Below, piece after piece: positions 14,438-22,733 of a DNA stretch of 52,616 nucleotides. The notes under the pieces were generated by a model. It was not told where the DNA came from, searched no databases, and saw only the letters and a program-made list of their open reading frames with translations. The stretch's first letter is position 1; each line of letters begins with the position of its first letter. The translations under genes and the position numbers were made by a program. The DNA is from Agromyces cavernae (lineage in GTDB: Bacteria > Actinomycetota > Actinomycetes > Actinomycetales > Microbacteriaceae): assembly GCF_021044935.1 (NCBI RefSeq), contig NZ_JAJNMP010000006.1:1-52616 (forward strand), written 5' to 3'.

Positions 14438-15889
14438 ATGGACACCGAGACCATCGCACGTACCGCTGGGGTTCTGGAGCACATCGACCCGAACAGCATC
14501 GTCATCGAGACGAACGTTCGACCCAGCGCACCCCTGACGCCCGAGTTCATCGCGAGCATCCGGTACCACGGCGTGCTCGTCCCGACGCTCGGCTACCGCG
14601 ACGAGCAGGGCCGAGTCGTCGTGCGAGCGGGCCAGCGCCGCACGCTTGGCGCTCGTGAAGCGGGCATCGCGACGATGCCGATCGTTCTCGTCGACGGCGA
14701 CGAGGACACCGTGCGCCGCATCATCGAGCAACTCATCGAGAACGAGCAGCGCGAGGCCCTGACCGACGTCGAGCGTGCGGCCGCGTGGCAGCAACTCTCG
14801 TTCGAGGGTCTCAGCGTCACCGCCATCGCCAAGCGCACCGGCACCAAGAACGACCGCATCAAGGCTGGCCTCGCCGTCGCCGGGAGCCAGACCGCGACGG
14901 CGGCCGTCGCCGAGTTCCAGATGAACCTCGAGCACGCCGCGGCACTTGTCGAGTTCGAGGACGACGAGCAGGCGACCGCGAAACTGGTCGAGATCGCAAC
15001 CACCCGGCCCTCGCAGTTCGACCACGAGGTGCAGCGGCAGCGTGACCAGCGCGAACTCAACGCCGAGCTTGCGCCGGTTCAGGCGAACCTCGCCGAACAG
15101 GGCTTCATCGTCCGCACCGCGCAGCCCGGATGGGGCGAGAGCGTCGTCGCAGTCGGAAACCTCGCGACCGCCGAAGGCGAAGAGATCACGATCGAGCACC
15201 TGACGGGTCAGGAGGGCGTGGAAGCCCTCGTCTCGAAGCACTGGCGCACCGGGGAGATCGTCGTGCAGTACTACGTCACCGACCCCAAGGCACTCGGCTT
15301 CAAGCAGCGTGACGCCCGCGGAGAGGCGCGCACGCCGATGACCGACGAGGACAAGGCCGAGCGGCGCGAACTGATCGCGAACAACAAGGCCTGGGCGCCT
15401 GCCGAAGTGGTGAGGCGGGCATGGCTGACCGAGTTCCTGAGCCGCAAGACCCTCCCCGCGGACGCCGCGGCCTTCATCGCGACCGGCCTCTCGCAGTTCC
15501 GGTTCGACGTCTCCCGCGCAGGCAACAACGGCAACGTGCTCGCGCACGAACTGCTCGGCGTCGAGCGCCCCGAGGGCTACTTCGTCGAAGGACTTGCAGC
15601 CTTCGTCGAATCCCGCCCGACCAAGGCGCAGCACGTCAGCCTCGGCATCGTGCTCGCCGCCATCGAAGACCAGACCAGCCGCGAAACGTGGCGTCGCCCC
15701 AGCCACAATTCGTACACGTACTTCGCCCGCCTCGCGGAGTGGGGATACGCCCTCTCCGACGTCGAACAGCTGGTCATCGACCGCCACCTCGACCAGAAGG
15801 CGCAGCGCGAGGCAGAAGCCGCCGAACGCGCCGCCGCTTCGACTGCGGGCGAGGGCTTCGACGACGAGGAATTCGGCGACGACGAGTAG
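14438..15889 (+). CDS. ParB-like nuclease/CTPase-domain protein (orphan ParB)
   Basis: 483 residues. The N terminus has a ParB/Srx fold: NVRPSAPLTPEFIASIRYHG, then RAGQRRTLGAREAG (the GxRR box that binds CTP in ParB) and IENEQREALTDVERA. An HTH region follows (GLSVTAIAKRTGTKNDRIKA, about 125-150). The remaining two thirds are helical with an acidic end. It is larger than chromosomal ParB and is not next to parA, so it may regulate transfer or clamp DNA in its own role rather than serve the parA system 4 kb away. AGGAG lies 6 bases before the ATG. Confidence 0.85.
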   Translation: MDTETIARTAGVLEHIDPNSIVIETNVRPSAPLTPEFIASIRYHGVLVPTLGYRDEQGRVVVRAGQRRTLGAREAGIATMPIVLVDGDEDTVRRIIEQLIENEQREALTDVERAAAWQQLSFEGLSVTAIAKRTGTKNDRIKAGLAVAGSQTATAAVAEFQMNLEHAAALVEFEDDEQATAKLVEIATTRPSQFDHEVQRQRDQRELNAELAPVQANLAEQGFIVRTAQPGWGESVVAVGNLATAEGEEITIEHLTGQEGVEALVSKHWRTGEIVVQYYVTDPKALGFKQRDARGEARTPMTDEDKAERRELIANNKAWAPAEVVRRAWLTEFLSRKTLPADAAAFIATGLSQFRFDVSRAGNNGNVLAHELLGVERPEGYFVEGLAAFVESRPTKAQHVSLGIVLAAIEDQTSRETWRRPSHNSYTYFARLAEWGYALSDVEQLVIDRHLDQKAQREAEAAERAAASTAGEGFDDEEFGDDE

Positions 15890-15959
15890 TCAGACCGGGG
15901 GCCGGTCATTCGGCCCGGTCACGGCCGACACAACGCCCGACCAACAGCGCTTCGCAGCC

Positions 15960-16213
15960 CGCCGAGGTGCCTGCAGAGGCGGACCGGCCGGCCGGCCGGA
16001 AGCGCCGGCCGGTCACGGAGGATGAGCGCGCCACGATCCTCCAGCTGTCCGAGAGCCCTGTCGGAGCGCGAGATCTCCCGGCGCATGAAGCGCTCACGCG
16101 ACACCGTGCATCGCGTCCTCGAGGACGCCACCACCGACGGGCCGACCACCGAATCGGCCACCGGCGTCGACCGGCCGGCCGGGCGAGAGTCGGGTCTGGC
16201 CGCTTACCGCCTA
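15960..16213 (+). pseudogene. Frameshifted remnant of the HTH tail of the DUF2637-like gene
   Basis: One frame gives AEVPAEADRPAGRKRRPVTE then DERATILQLSES; after about 16050 the match moves by one base to ALSEREISRRMKRSRDTVHR, then VLEDATTDGPTTESATGVDR. Together these parallel the last 80 residues of the gene at 12797 (RPVSDEERRQII, SERAIAREFGRSRDTVNRII). No start codon or membrane domain precedes it, so only the DNA-binding tail survives, split by a frameshift. It is a decayed paralogue. Confidence 0.65.
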
Positions 16214-16236
16214 AACAGCACCCAAGACTGGCCCCC

Positions 16237-16276
16237 TCTTTCGTTACGTTACATCTTTAGTCTTTCGTTACGTTAC
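16237..16276. repeat. Direct repeat, 16 bp twice at 24-bp spacing, upstream of the KfrA-like gene
   Basis: TCTTTCGTTACGTTAC occurs at 16237-16252 and 16261-16276. Each copy holds tandem CGTTA words, and a further one follows (to 16280). It ends about 20 bases before the ATG of the coiled-coil gene, where an autoregulatory operator would be expected. Confidence 0.75.
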
Positions 16277-16297
16277 GTTATGAGGTAGAGTGACGAT

Positions 16298-17401
16298 ATG
16301 AGCGAGCAGCAGACGGAAGAGCGCACGTGCCGGTTTCCCGGGTGCCGTCGGCCGGCGATGCCGGCCGAGGCCGAGACGGGCCGGCCACCGGAGTACTGCG
16401 ACGACCCCAAGCACAACCGCGCGGCCGCCTGGCGGGCACGGCAGCGCCTCGCCGCCGGCGACGGCGACTCCGCCGTCGAGGCGCGGCCGGTAGACGCGGC
16501 GCGACAGCGGGCGAGCGAGATCACCGGTCAGGTAGCCGGGATGATCGAGCACCTCGGCCAACAGCTCACCACCCTCGTCGGGGAGTTGCGCACCGTCAGC
16601 GACCCTGAGGCCGTCGAGGCGCAGATCGAGTCCATGTCCACCGAAGCCGCCGAGAAGGTCGCCGCAGCCAACGCCCGCGCCGCCCGCGCCGAGCAGGCGC
16701 AACGCCGCGCCGAAGCAGAGAAGGACGAGGCCGACGCCGCGGCGACCGAAGCCACCCGTCAGGTCGAAGACCTAACGGAGGACCTCGACACCGCCAGAGG
16801 CGAGCTGACCGAGGCTCGGGCAGCGGGGGAGCGGCTCGCAGACGAGCTCGCCGCGGTCCGTGCGGACGCCGAGAGCGCTCAGGCTCAAGCTCAGGCCGAA
16901 GCCGGCCAGTTGCGCGCCGAGCTCGAGGCGGTCGGGGCCCAGCTCGCCCGCACCGAGCAGGAACGCGATGCCACGGCGCAGCGCGCCGAGGTCGCGGAGC
17001 GCGACCGGCTCGACGCCGAGCAGCGCGCCGCCGCGGCCGAGAGCCGCGCAAACGCCGAGACGGCGCGTGCCGAGCGTGCTGAGGCCGGCACCATCGAGGT
17101 GCGCGACCAGCTCGACACCGCCAGGGCCGAAGCCGAACGGACCCGCGAGACAGCTGCCGAGCTGCGCGGCGACCTCGCCACCGTCACCGCCGAGCGCGAC
17201 GCTGCCCGCAGCGACGTCGAGCGCGAACGCGGCCACGGCGAGCAGCGGGTGCACGACCTGCGCGCGACCTACGACCGTCAGATCGACCAGCTGCGCGACG
17301 AGCTCAGCCAGGTCCGGGATGAATCGGCCGGAACCCGCCGCGCCGCCGGCAAGGGGCCTCGCAGCCCGAGAGGCGCAACACAGGAGCCACCCACTGAGTG
17401 A
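16298..17401 (+). CDS. KfrA-like coiled-coil DNA-binding/segregation protein
   Basis: 367 residues. The N terminus has a small Cys-containing element (CRFPGCRRP ... YCDDPKHNRAAAWRARQRLA), a probable zinc-stabilised DNA-binding head. From about residue 65 to 345 it is almost pure Ala/Glu/Arg heptad sequence with no Pro, a very long coiled coil; a basic tail follows. KfrA-type plasmid proteins have this head-plus-coil layout, bind their own promoter, and help stability by multimerising. The repeated CGTTACGTTAC site directly upstream fits autoregulation. KfrA itself has a different head sequence, so the match is of architecture. Confidence 0.7.
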   Translation: MSEQQTEERTCRFPGCRRPAMPAEAETGRPPEYCDDPKHNRAAAWRARQRLAAGDGDSAVEARPVDAARQRASEITGQVAGMIEHLGQQLTTLVGELRTVSDPEAVEAQIESMSTEAAEKVAAANARAARAEQAQRRAEAEKDEADAAATEATRQVEDLTEDLDTARGELTEARAAGERLADELAAVRADAESAQAQAQAEAGQLRAELEAVGAQLARTEQERDATAQRAEVAERDRLDAEQRAAAAESRANAETARAERAEAGTIEVRDQLDTARAEAERTRETAAELRGDLATVTAERDAARSDVERERGHGEQRVHDLRATYDRQIDQLRDELSQVRDESAGTRRAAGKGPRSPRGATQEPPTE

Positions 17402-17547
17402 CGGGCAGCACGCCCGCGTGCGCGTCATCGGATGAAGCGCTGCGGCACGAGCGAGAGTGAAGTGAGATGACCGTGCTCAGGCTTGATGGTCCGAGTCGGC
17501 CTTCCCGCTCGGCGGGATCAGGGAGATTAGGTGGGAAGCTGGGGCTC

Positions 17548-18594
17548 ATGACGGATCTGGAACCGACCGACTATGCCGCGACGCTCGAGGAGATCAAGCG
17601 CCGCGTGCACGAGGCACGGTATCGGGTTCAGCGGCAGGCGAACAACGAGATGCTGCACCTGTGGTGGAGTATCGGTCGGACCATCATCGACCGGCAGGCG
17701 CAGGAGGCGTGGGGGACCGGCGTGCTGGCCCGGCTCGCCGCCGATCTCCGCGCTGAGTTCCCCACGATGAAGGGATTCTCCCCGGCGAATCTCCGCTACA
17801 TGCGCCGGTTCGCGATCGCCTGGCCGGATGAGACCGCAATTCGCCAACAGGCTGTTGGCGAATTGCCGTGGAGCCACGTCATCCAGCTGCTCGACAAGCT
17901 CGAAGATCAGACCCTGCGCGATTGGTACGCAAGGAAGGACGCCCAGCATCAGTGGGCGCGTGCGATGCTCATCCATCAGATCGTGACGCGCCTGCACGAG
18001 CGCGAAGGGGTGGCATCCTCCAACTTCCGCGTCGCGCTCGAGCAGCGAGACTCCGAACTCGCACAGCAGATCACCCGGGATCCCTACGTTCTCGACTTCC
18101 TAGCTGTGGACAGCGACGCGGCCGAGCGTGATCTTGAGGGGCGGCTCGTCGAGCGGATCATCGAAACGTTGCGAGAGCTTGGCCCAGGTTTCGCGTTCGT
18201 CGGCCGACAGGTGCACTTCGAGGTCGACGGCGACGACTTCTACCTGGACCTGCTGTTCTTCCATGTCGAGCAGCTCCGCTACGTCGTCATCGAGCTCAAG
18301 ACGACCAAGTTCGACCCGCGCGACGCCGGTCAGCTCGGCTTCTACGTCGCGCTTGTGGACGACCGGCTGCGAATCCCCGACAAGCACCAGCCCACGGTAG
18401 GGATGCTGCTGGTGGCCGAGAAGAACGAAACCGTCGTCCGCTACGCGCTTGCCGGCACCGCACAGCCGGTCGCCGTCTCGAGGTACGACCTGACAGCATC
18501 CGCCCAAGCAGCTCTACCCGCCGAAGAGACACTCACCCGTGTGGCGCTTGAGGTCGCAGCCGACACCGTCGAAGAGGATGCCACCGCGCAATAG
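17548..18594 (+). CDS. YhcG/DUF1016-type PD-(D/E)xK nuclease-domain protein
   Basis: 348 residues. The N-terminal DUF1016 half (about 10-170) includes LHLWWSIGRTIIDRQAQEAW, FSPANLRYMRRFA and LPWSHVIQLL. The C-terminal PD-(D/E)xK domain shows DDFYLDLLFFHVEQLRYVVI followed by ELKTTKFDPRDAGQLGFYV, with Asp, Glu and Lys in place. The family is common beside restriction-modification genes, and a BcgI-like system lies 600 bp on; its own role is unclear. ATG 17548 follows GGGAAG and matches the family length; an upstream ATG at 17467 adds an atypical Ser/Gly/Arg-rich leader. Confidence 0.9.
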   Translation: MTDLEPTDYAATLEEIKRRVHEARYRVQRQANNEMLHLWWSIGRTIIDRQAQEAWGTGVLARLAADLRAEFPTMKGFSPANLRYMRRFAIAWPDETAIRQQAVGELPWSHVIQLLDKLEDQTLRDWYARKDAQHQWARAMLIHQIVTRLHEREGVASSNFRVALEQRDSELAQQITRDPYVLDFLAVDSDAAERDLEGRLVERIIETLRELGPGFAFVGRQVHFEVDGDDFYLDLLFFHVEQLRYVVIELKTTKFDPRDAGQLGFYVALVDDRLRIPDKHQPTVGMLLVAEKNETVVRYALAGTAQPVAVSRYDLTASAQAALPAEETLTRVALEVAADTVEEDATAQ

Positions 18595-18660
18595 CCGCAC
18601 ACTGAGCACCGCCCGTAGTCCGATCCTCATGCGCTCGGCCGCCGGCCTCCCGCGCGGTGA

Positions 18661-18858
18661 TCAGACGACGGTCGCAGTCCTCCGCCGCTCGCGCGCCCCG
18701 CGGTGCAGCGTGATCGGGGTGCCGTCGAGCGTCCGATTCACCAGAGCAGCGAGGAACACGCTCGAGTGAAGTCGCGCATCGACGGTGTCACCCTCTATCA
18801 CCCGTACGATCGGAAGCTCGGCCAGAAGCTGGTCGACTTCCTCGGCCGGAACGATCAC
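18661..18858 (-). CDS. Small hypothetical protein, second gene of a truncated pair
   Basis: 65 residues starting at GTG 18858 (MIVPAEEVDQLLAELPIVRV). GGAGGAAG lies 5 bases upstream within the end of the preceding frame, whose stop overlaps this start: a textbook coupled pair. The sequence is balanced and gene-like, with a basic C terminus, but I recognise no family. Its upstream partner has lost its beginning, so expression is doubtful. Confidence 0.5.
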   Translation of the reverse strand: MIVPAEEVDQLLAELPIVRVIEGDTVDARLHSSVFLAALVNRTLDGTPITLHRGARERRRTATVV

Positions 18859-19037
18859 GACGCTTCCTCCGCGGCCTCGTCGACGCCGGCCGCCTCGATC
18901 ATCTCGTCGGCGGCGAGTTCGGCGCCGTAGTCGATGAGCAGCAAGCAGGTCGCGTGGTACGCGTCCTCCTCTTCGCCGAGCTTGCCGATCAGGTCGACCA
19001 GCCAGTCGAACGTGTCCGGCTCGGTCGTGAGGATGTT
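18855..19037 (-). pseudogene. 5'-truncated remnant of a small acidic protein gene
   Basis: Sixty codons read smoothly (NILTTEPDTFDWLVDLIGKL, then GEEEDAYHATCLLLIDYGAE), with strong coding character. A TAG at 19040-19038 precedes them with no start codon, and the sequence beyond is unrelated and non-coding. The break lies about 160 bp before the restriction genes, which suggests that arrival of the island, or a deletion beside it, removed the start of this gene. Confidence 0.6.
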
Positions 19038-19040
19038 CTA

Positions 19041-19201
19041 GCGCACGCCCCATGAGGAACCCGCTCGGGGTCACCAAGACAGTGGCATTCACTTACGGCG
19101 GCGGCGGTGCCCGCGCCGTCCGCTGGACAGTTCCACGCGCAGCGCGCGGATATGTGAATTAATTGATACAAGTCCGAAGTTGAAATGAGGTCCCGACCAC
19201 C
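19041..19201 (+). promoter_or_regulatory. Promoter-bearing gap before the BcgI-like operon
   Basis: No ORF. The last 50 bases turn AT-rich (GAATTAATTGATACAAG near 19155), the only such patch here, and end in GAGG about 10 bases before the GTG start. It probably holds the operon promoter; exact boxes cannot be fixed by eye. Confidence 0.4.
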
Positions 19202-21202
19202 GTGGGCAACGAAAGATCCACCGACCAGTTCGTCCGCGACATGCTGCGGGAGATCGGGTTCACCCGACCCTGGGAGCAGAGCTGCGCCGATGCGCCTGCC
19301 TACATCTACGACGCACTCGACGGTGCCTCGAAATCCAACGGTACAGGTCGCGGCAAACCCGAGTTCGTCATCGAGTCTGGTGACTTCCTAGTCGTCATCG
19401 AGGACAAGGGAAGGTACGAGGACTCCGTCTCGCTTGACGACGAGGGTCAGATCGATACAACGTACCCTGCCCGGGCGAATTACGCCCTCAACGGCGCGGT
19501 GCACTACGCGCTCGTGTTCGCGCAGCGCACGGGTAAGAAGGTCTTTGCGATCGGTGTCGCCGGGACCGAGAGTCACTACGACATGTCCGTCGCGTTCGTC
19601 GAGACCGGCGCCGCGCCGAAGCAGCTCGAGAGTCTCGAGACGCTCACGACGTTCGCACCCGAGAGCATCGACGAGTACTACCGCGTCGCGGTGCGCGGTG
19701 AGCTCCCACAAGAGGAGCGTGACGTTCGGGAGATCCGCAAGGTCGCTGCGATCCTTCACGAAGGTATGCGAAACCACGCTTCTCTGGAGAACGAGAACAA
19801 GGCGACGCTCGTCTCTGCCATTCTGCTCGCGCTCAAGTACCGCCCCGAGCTGCTGAACGACCTCACTGGCGACCAGCGAAATGGCTACAAGGATGGCGAG
19901 AAGGTCTACAACGCGGCCAAGGAGTACCTGGAGAGCGACGAAGCCGATCTCGGCCCGAAGCAGAAGATCGGCATCATGCTCGACCGCTTCTCCTTCATCA
20001 AACGGCACGTGCTGCTCAACCGAAAGAACAAGGACCTCGGCAAGACCCCCCTGCGCCACTTCACCGAGATCCTCGACCACGACGTCTTCGAAGTCGTGTC
20101 AGACCCCTCATACACGGCCTTCGATGTGCTAGGCAACTTCTACGGCGAGTTCGTCAAGTACGGCGGCTCTGACGGCAACTCGCTCGGGATCGTGCTCACA
20201 CCCCACCACATCACCGATCTCATGGCAGAGCTGATCGACGTCAATGGCGACGACGTCGTTCTCGACCCCACCGCCGGGTCGGGGGCATTCCTCATCGCGG
20301 CCATGCGTCGGATGTTCGATGACGCGATCGCACGTTACGGCCACGAAGAGAAGCTGCTCACCGAGAAGCTCGACGAGATTAAGAGGTTCCGCCTCCACGG
20401 CGTGGAGCTCCAGGACAAGCTGTTCGCCGTTGGTACGACGAACATGATCCTGCGCGGAGACGGCAAGGCGAACTTCCAACGCCACAACTTCTTCGACGTC
20501 ACCCACGAGGACTTCTTCCCATACAACCCCGAGCGTCCCGGCAAGCTCGAGGGCTTCACGAAGGTCCTCATGAACCCGCCCTACTCGCAGTCGAAGGGCA
20601 AGGACACTCGCCACCTGTCGGAGCTGTCGTTCATCCACCATGCGCTCTCCCACCTCGAGGTGCGTGGTCGGCTCGCCGCGATCGCGCCGCAGTCGGCCAT
20701 GGTCGGCAAGACGAAAGAGGACAAGGAACTCAAGGCACGGATCATGAAGGAGCACACGCTCGACGCGGTACTCACCATGAACCCCGACACGTTCCACGGC
20801 ATTGGCACGCACGTCGTCGTGGTGCTCTTCACGGCAGGCGTGCCGCACCCGGCCACGAAGAAGACGGCATTCATCGACTTCAAAGATGACGGATACAAGG
20901 TCCGCCAGCACGTGGGCCTCGTCGATGACGGACGCGCGGCCGACCGCCGCAAGCACGTCCTCGAAGTCATCAAGGACGGCGTAGCCGACGACACGCACTT
21001 CATCGTGCGCTCTGAGGTCACGGCAACCGACGAGTGGCAGCACAGTTACTTCTACTTCAACGATCAGCCGGCGACGTACGAGGACTTCTACGCGACCGTG
21101 GCGGATTTCGTGACGTGGCAGGTCGACATGCACACGCACGGCCTCGGCGAACTTATTGCCCCTATCTCGGATGAAGACGAGCTGGGAGAGGTCACGGCAT
21201 GA
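19202..21202 (+). CDS. BcgI-like type IIB restriction-modification A subunit (nuclease fused to N6-adenine methylase)
   Basis: 666 residues. An N-terminal PD-(D/E)xK-type site is seen as P53-E54 and E67-D68-K69 (VIEDKGR). A helical linker leads to an N6-adenine methyltransferase with motif I LDPTAGSGAFL (about 352) and motif IV NPPY (about 458). Cleavage and modification in one chain, followed by a separate two-target recognition subunit and no HsdR translocase, is the BcgI type IIB arrangement; the size is close to BcgI A. It would methylate its site and cut unmodified DNA on both sides. GTG start. It overlaps the next gene by 4 bases. Confidence 0.85.
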   Translation: MGNERSTDQFVRDMLREIGFTRPWEQSCADAPAYIYDALDGASKSNGTGRGKPEFVIESGDFLVVIEDKGRYEDSVSLDDEGQIDTTYPARANYALNGAVHYALVFAQRTGKKVFAIGVAGTESHYDMSVAFVETGAAPKQLESLETLTTFAPESIDEYYRVAVRGELPQEERDVREIRKVAAILHEGMRNHASLENENKATLVSAILLALKYRPELLNDLTGDQRNGYKDGEKVYNAAKEYLESDEADLGPKQKIGIMLDRFSFIKRHVLLNRKNKDLGKTPLRHFTEILDHDVFEVVSDPSYTAFDVLGNFYGEFVKYGGSDGNSLGIVLTPHHITDLMAELIDVNGDDVVLDPTAGSGAFLIAAMRRMFDDAIARYGHEEKLLTEKLDEIKRFRLHGVELQDKLFAVGTTNMILRGDGKANFQRHNFFDVTHEDFFPYNPERPGKLEGFTKVLMNPPYSQSKGKDTRHLSELSFIHHALSHLEVRGRLAAIAPQSAMVGKTKEDKELKARIMKEHTLDAVLTMNPDTFHGIGTHVVVVLFTAGVPHPATKKTAFIDFKDDGYKVRQHVGLVDDGRAADRRKHVLEVIKDGVADDTHFIVRSEVTATDEWQHSYFYFNDQPATYEDFYATVADFVTWQVDMHTHGLGELIAPISDEDELGEVTA

Positions 21203-22290
21203 GCATCTACGGAGAACTCACGTTTGCGCCATTGCTCATCACCGACGTGTTTGAGTCGATGAAGGCCTCAAGCGCATGGTTCGATAAGGTGCACCTCAAG
21301 AATGGGGACCCCACAGTTCCGTACCTGAGTCAGACTCAGTCGGCCAACAGCATTGCAGCGATTGTCGCTGACCAAGACGTTGCTCCCGAACCCGGTAACT
21401 GCATCACTGTCACGCTCAAGACACAAGCGACGTTCTACCAGCCAGTGGCGTTCTATACTGCGCAGAATTTCCTCCTCTTCCGCCACGAGCGGCTCAACGA
21501 GCGGTCTGGAATCGTTCTCGTGACGATCATGCGGCGTGCTATGAACAAGTTCTCGTGGGGGTACGGCGTCTCCATGGCCCGGCTTCGAAAGACACGCATC
21601 ATGGTTCCAGTCACGGTGGACACCACCGGTGAGCAAATCGTTGACTGGGACGGCATGGAGCGGCTGGGTGCCGAACTCATGGCCACAGCTGTCATGCGCA
21701 CGCACAGCACTCGTACAACGGACGGCTTCGACGCCGACACGGATCTGCCCAATCTGAAGTTCGAGCCGATGTACGTCATCGACCTACCCGGACAGCAGAA
21801 TGGGATCTTCCGAGCGCACAAGGGCAAGCGCCTCATCACAGCAGATCGCAAGCCAGGCCGCACACCGTTCATCGCTGGATCGAGGATCAACAACAGCATC
21901 GTGGACCTCGCGGACGTCCCGGCGTTGTTTCCTGCTGGTTGGATCACCCTCATCTACAACGGTGACGGGGGGACCGGTCATGCCAAGTACCAGCCGATGC
22001 CGTTCAATGCGTCCGACGATGTGACGGCGCTCGAACCAGTCTCGGACGCGGCGACAGCAGAAGCGCTCCTGATGATGGTCACGCTGCTCACGCAGCAATG
22101 CGTTCCCAAGTTCGGGTTCGGTTATAAGCTCACGCTTCACCGACTGAGCCGGCAGCGCATCATGGTGCCCGTCACGACGAATGAGCGCGACGAGCCGGTC
22201 GTGGACTGGGATGGCATGACGGAGTACGGCCGTGTTCTCCGTGCACGTGCCGAGAAGACCATCAAGCTCGAGCAGGCAGCGTCGCCATGA
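21199..22290 (+). CDS. BcgI-like B subunit (DNA-recognition, two target domains)
   Basis: 363 residues. It consists of two related halves, each ending in the same pattern: FSWGYGVSMARLRKTRIMVP then VDWDGMERLG, and FGFGYKLTLHRLSRQRIMVP then VDWDGMTEYG. Two target-recognition domains in one chain read the two halves of a split site, as in HsdS and BcgI B. The start overlaps the A-subunit stop (ATGA), so the two are made together, and the XRE gene overlaps its end the same way. The recognition sequence cannot be deduced here. Confidence 0.85.
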   Translation: MSIYGELTFAPLLITDVFESMKASSAWFDKVHLKNGDPTVPYLSQTQSANSIAAIVADQDVAPEPGNCITVTLKTQATFYQPVAFYTAQNFLLFRHERLNERSGIVLVTIMRRAMNKFSWGYGVSMARLRKTRIMVPVTVDTTGEQIVDWDGMERLGAELMATAVMRTHSTRTTDGFDADTDLPNLKFEPMYVIDLPGQQNGIFRAHKGKRLITADRKPGRTPFIAGSRINNSIVDLADVPALFPAGWITLIYNGDGGTGHAKYQPMPFNASDDVTALEPVSDAATAEALLMMVTLLTQQCVPKFGFGYKLTLHRLSRQRIMVPVTTNERDEPVVDWDGMTEYGRVLRARAEKTIKLEQAASP

Positions 22291-22577
22291 GCCGGCGGCT
22301 CAGTGAGGCACACGGCCTGGGTCAGGTCGTGCAATCGGCGCGACTGGCAAGCGGTTGGTCTCAGACAGAGCTTGCCGATGCAGCGGGGGTCTCCCGACCT
22401 TCTGTAGCTCGAGTCGAGCGAGGCGATGACGTGAACATGGCGACGATTGGCAAGATCGCTAACGCGCTCGGATTGACACTCGAACTGCGCGACCGGCCAT
22501 CCATCGTCGGCTGCGCAGCTCCTCGTCGACGCGGGCCCTTGAGGCGCGACGGCAGCAGGCAGAATCCGAATGTCTGA
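22287..22577 (+). CDS. XRE-family regulator in the BcgI-like operon
   Basis: 96 residues. A standard XRE/HipB helix-turn-helix (ASGWSQTELADAAGVSRPSV, ARVERGDDVNMATIGKIANA) fills residues 15-65, followed by a short basic tail. The ATG overlaps the recognition-subunit stop by four bases. Control proteins of restriction systems are of this type but usually lie before the endonuclease gene. A tail-end regulator could give delayed feedback on the operon, or be an antitoxin-like partner. Confidence 0.85.
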   Translation: MSRRLSEAHGLGQVVQSARLASGWSQTELADAAGVSRPSVARVERGDDVNMATIGKIANALGLTLELRDRPSIVGCAAPRRRGPLRRDGSRQNPNV

Positions 22578-22733
22578 GTTAGCGCCCACTGGGTTGCTTG
22601 GGCCCCCGTCCTTATCCCGTCGATGCTTATGGCACTAAACGGGAACGCGTTTGGCCGCATACGGTCGTGCGAGACTGCTGGAAGTCGAACGCGAACAAAC
22701 GGAACCGACTTTCAGCGCCGCTCAGGGGGACAC

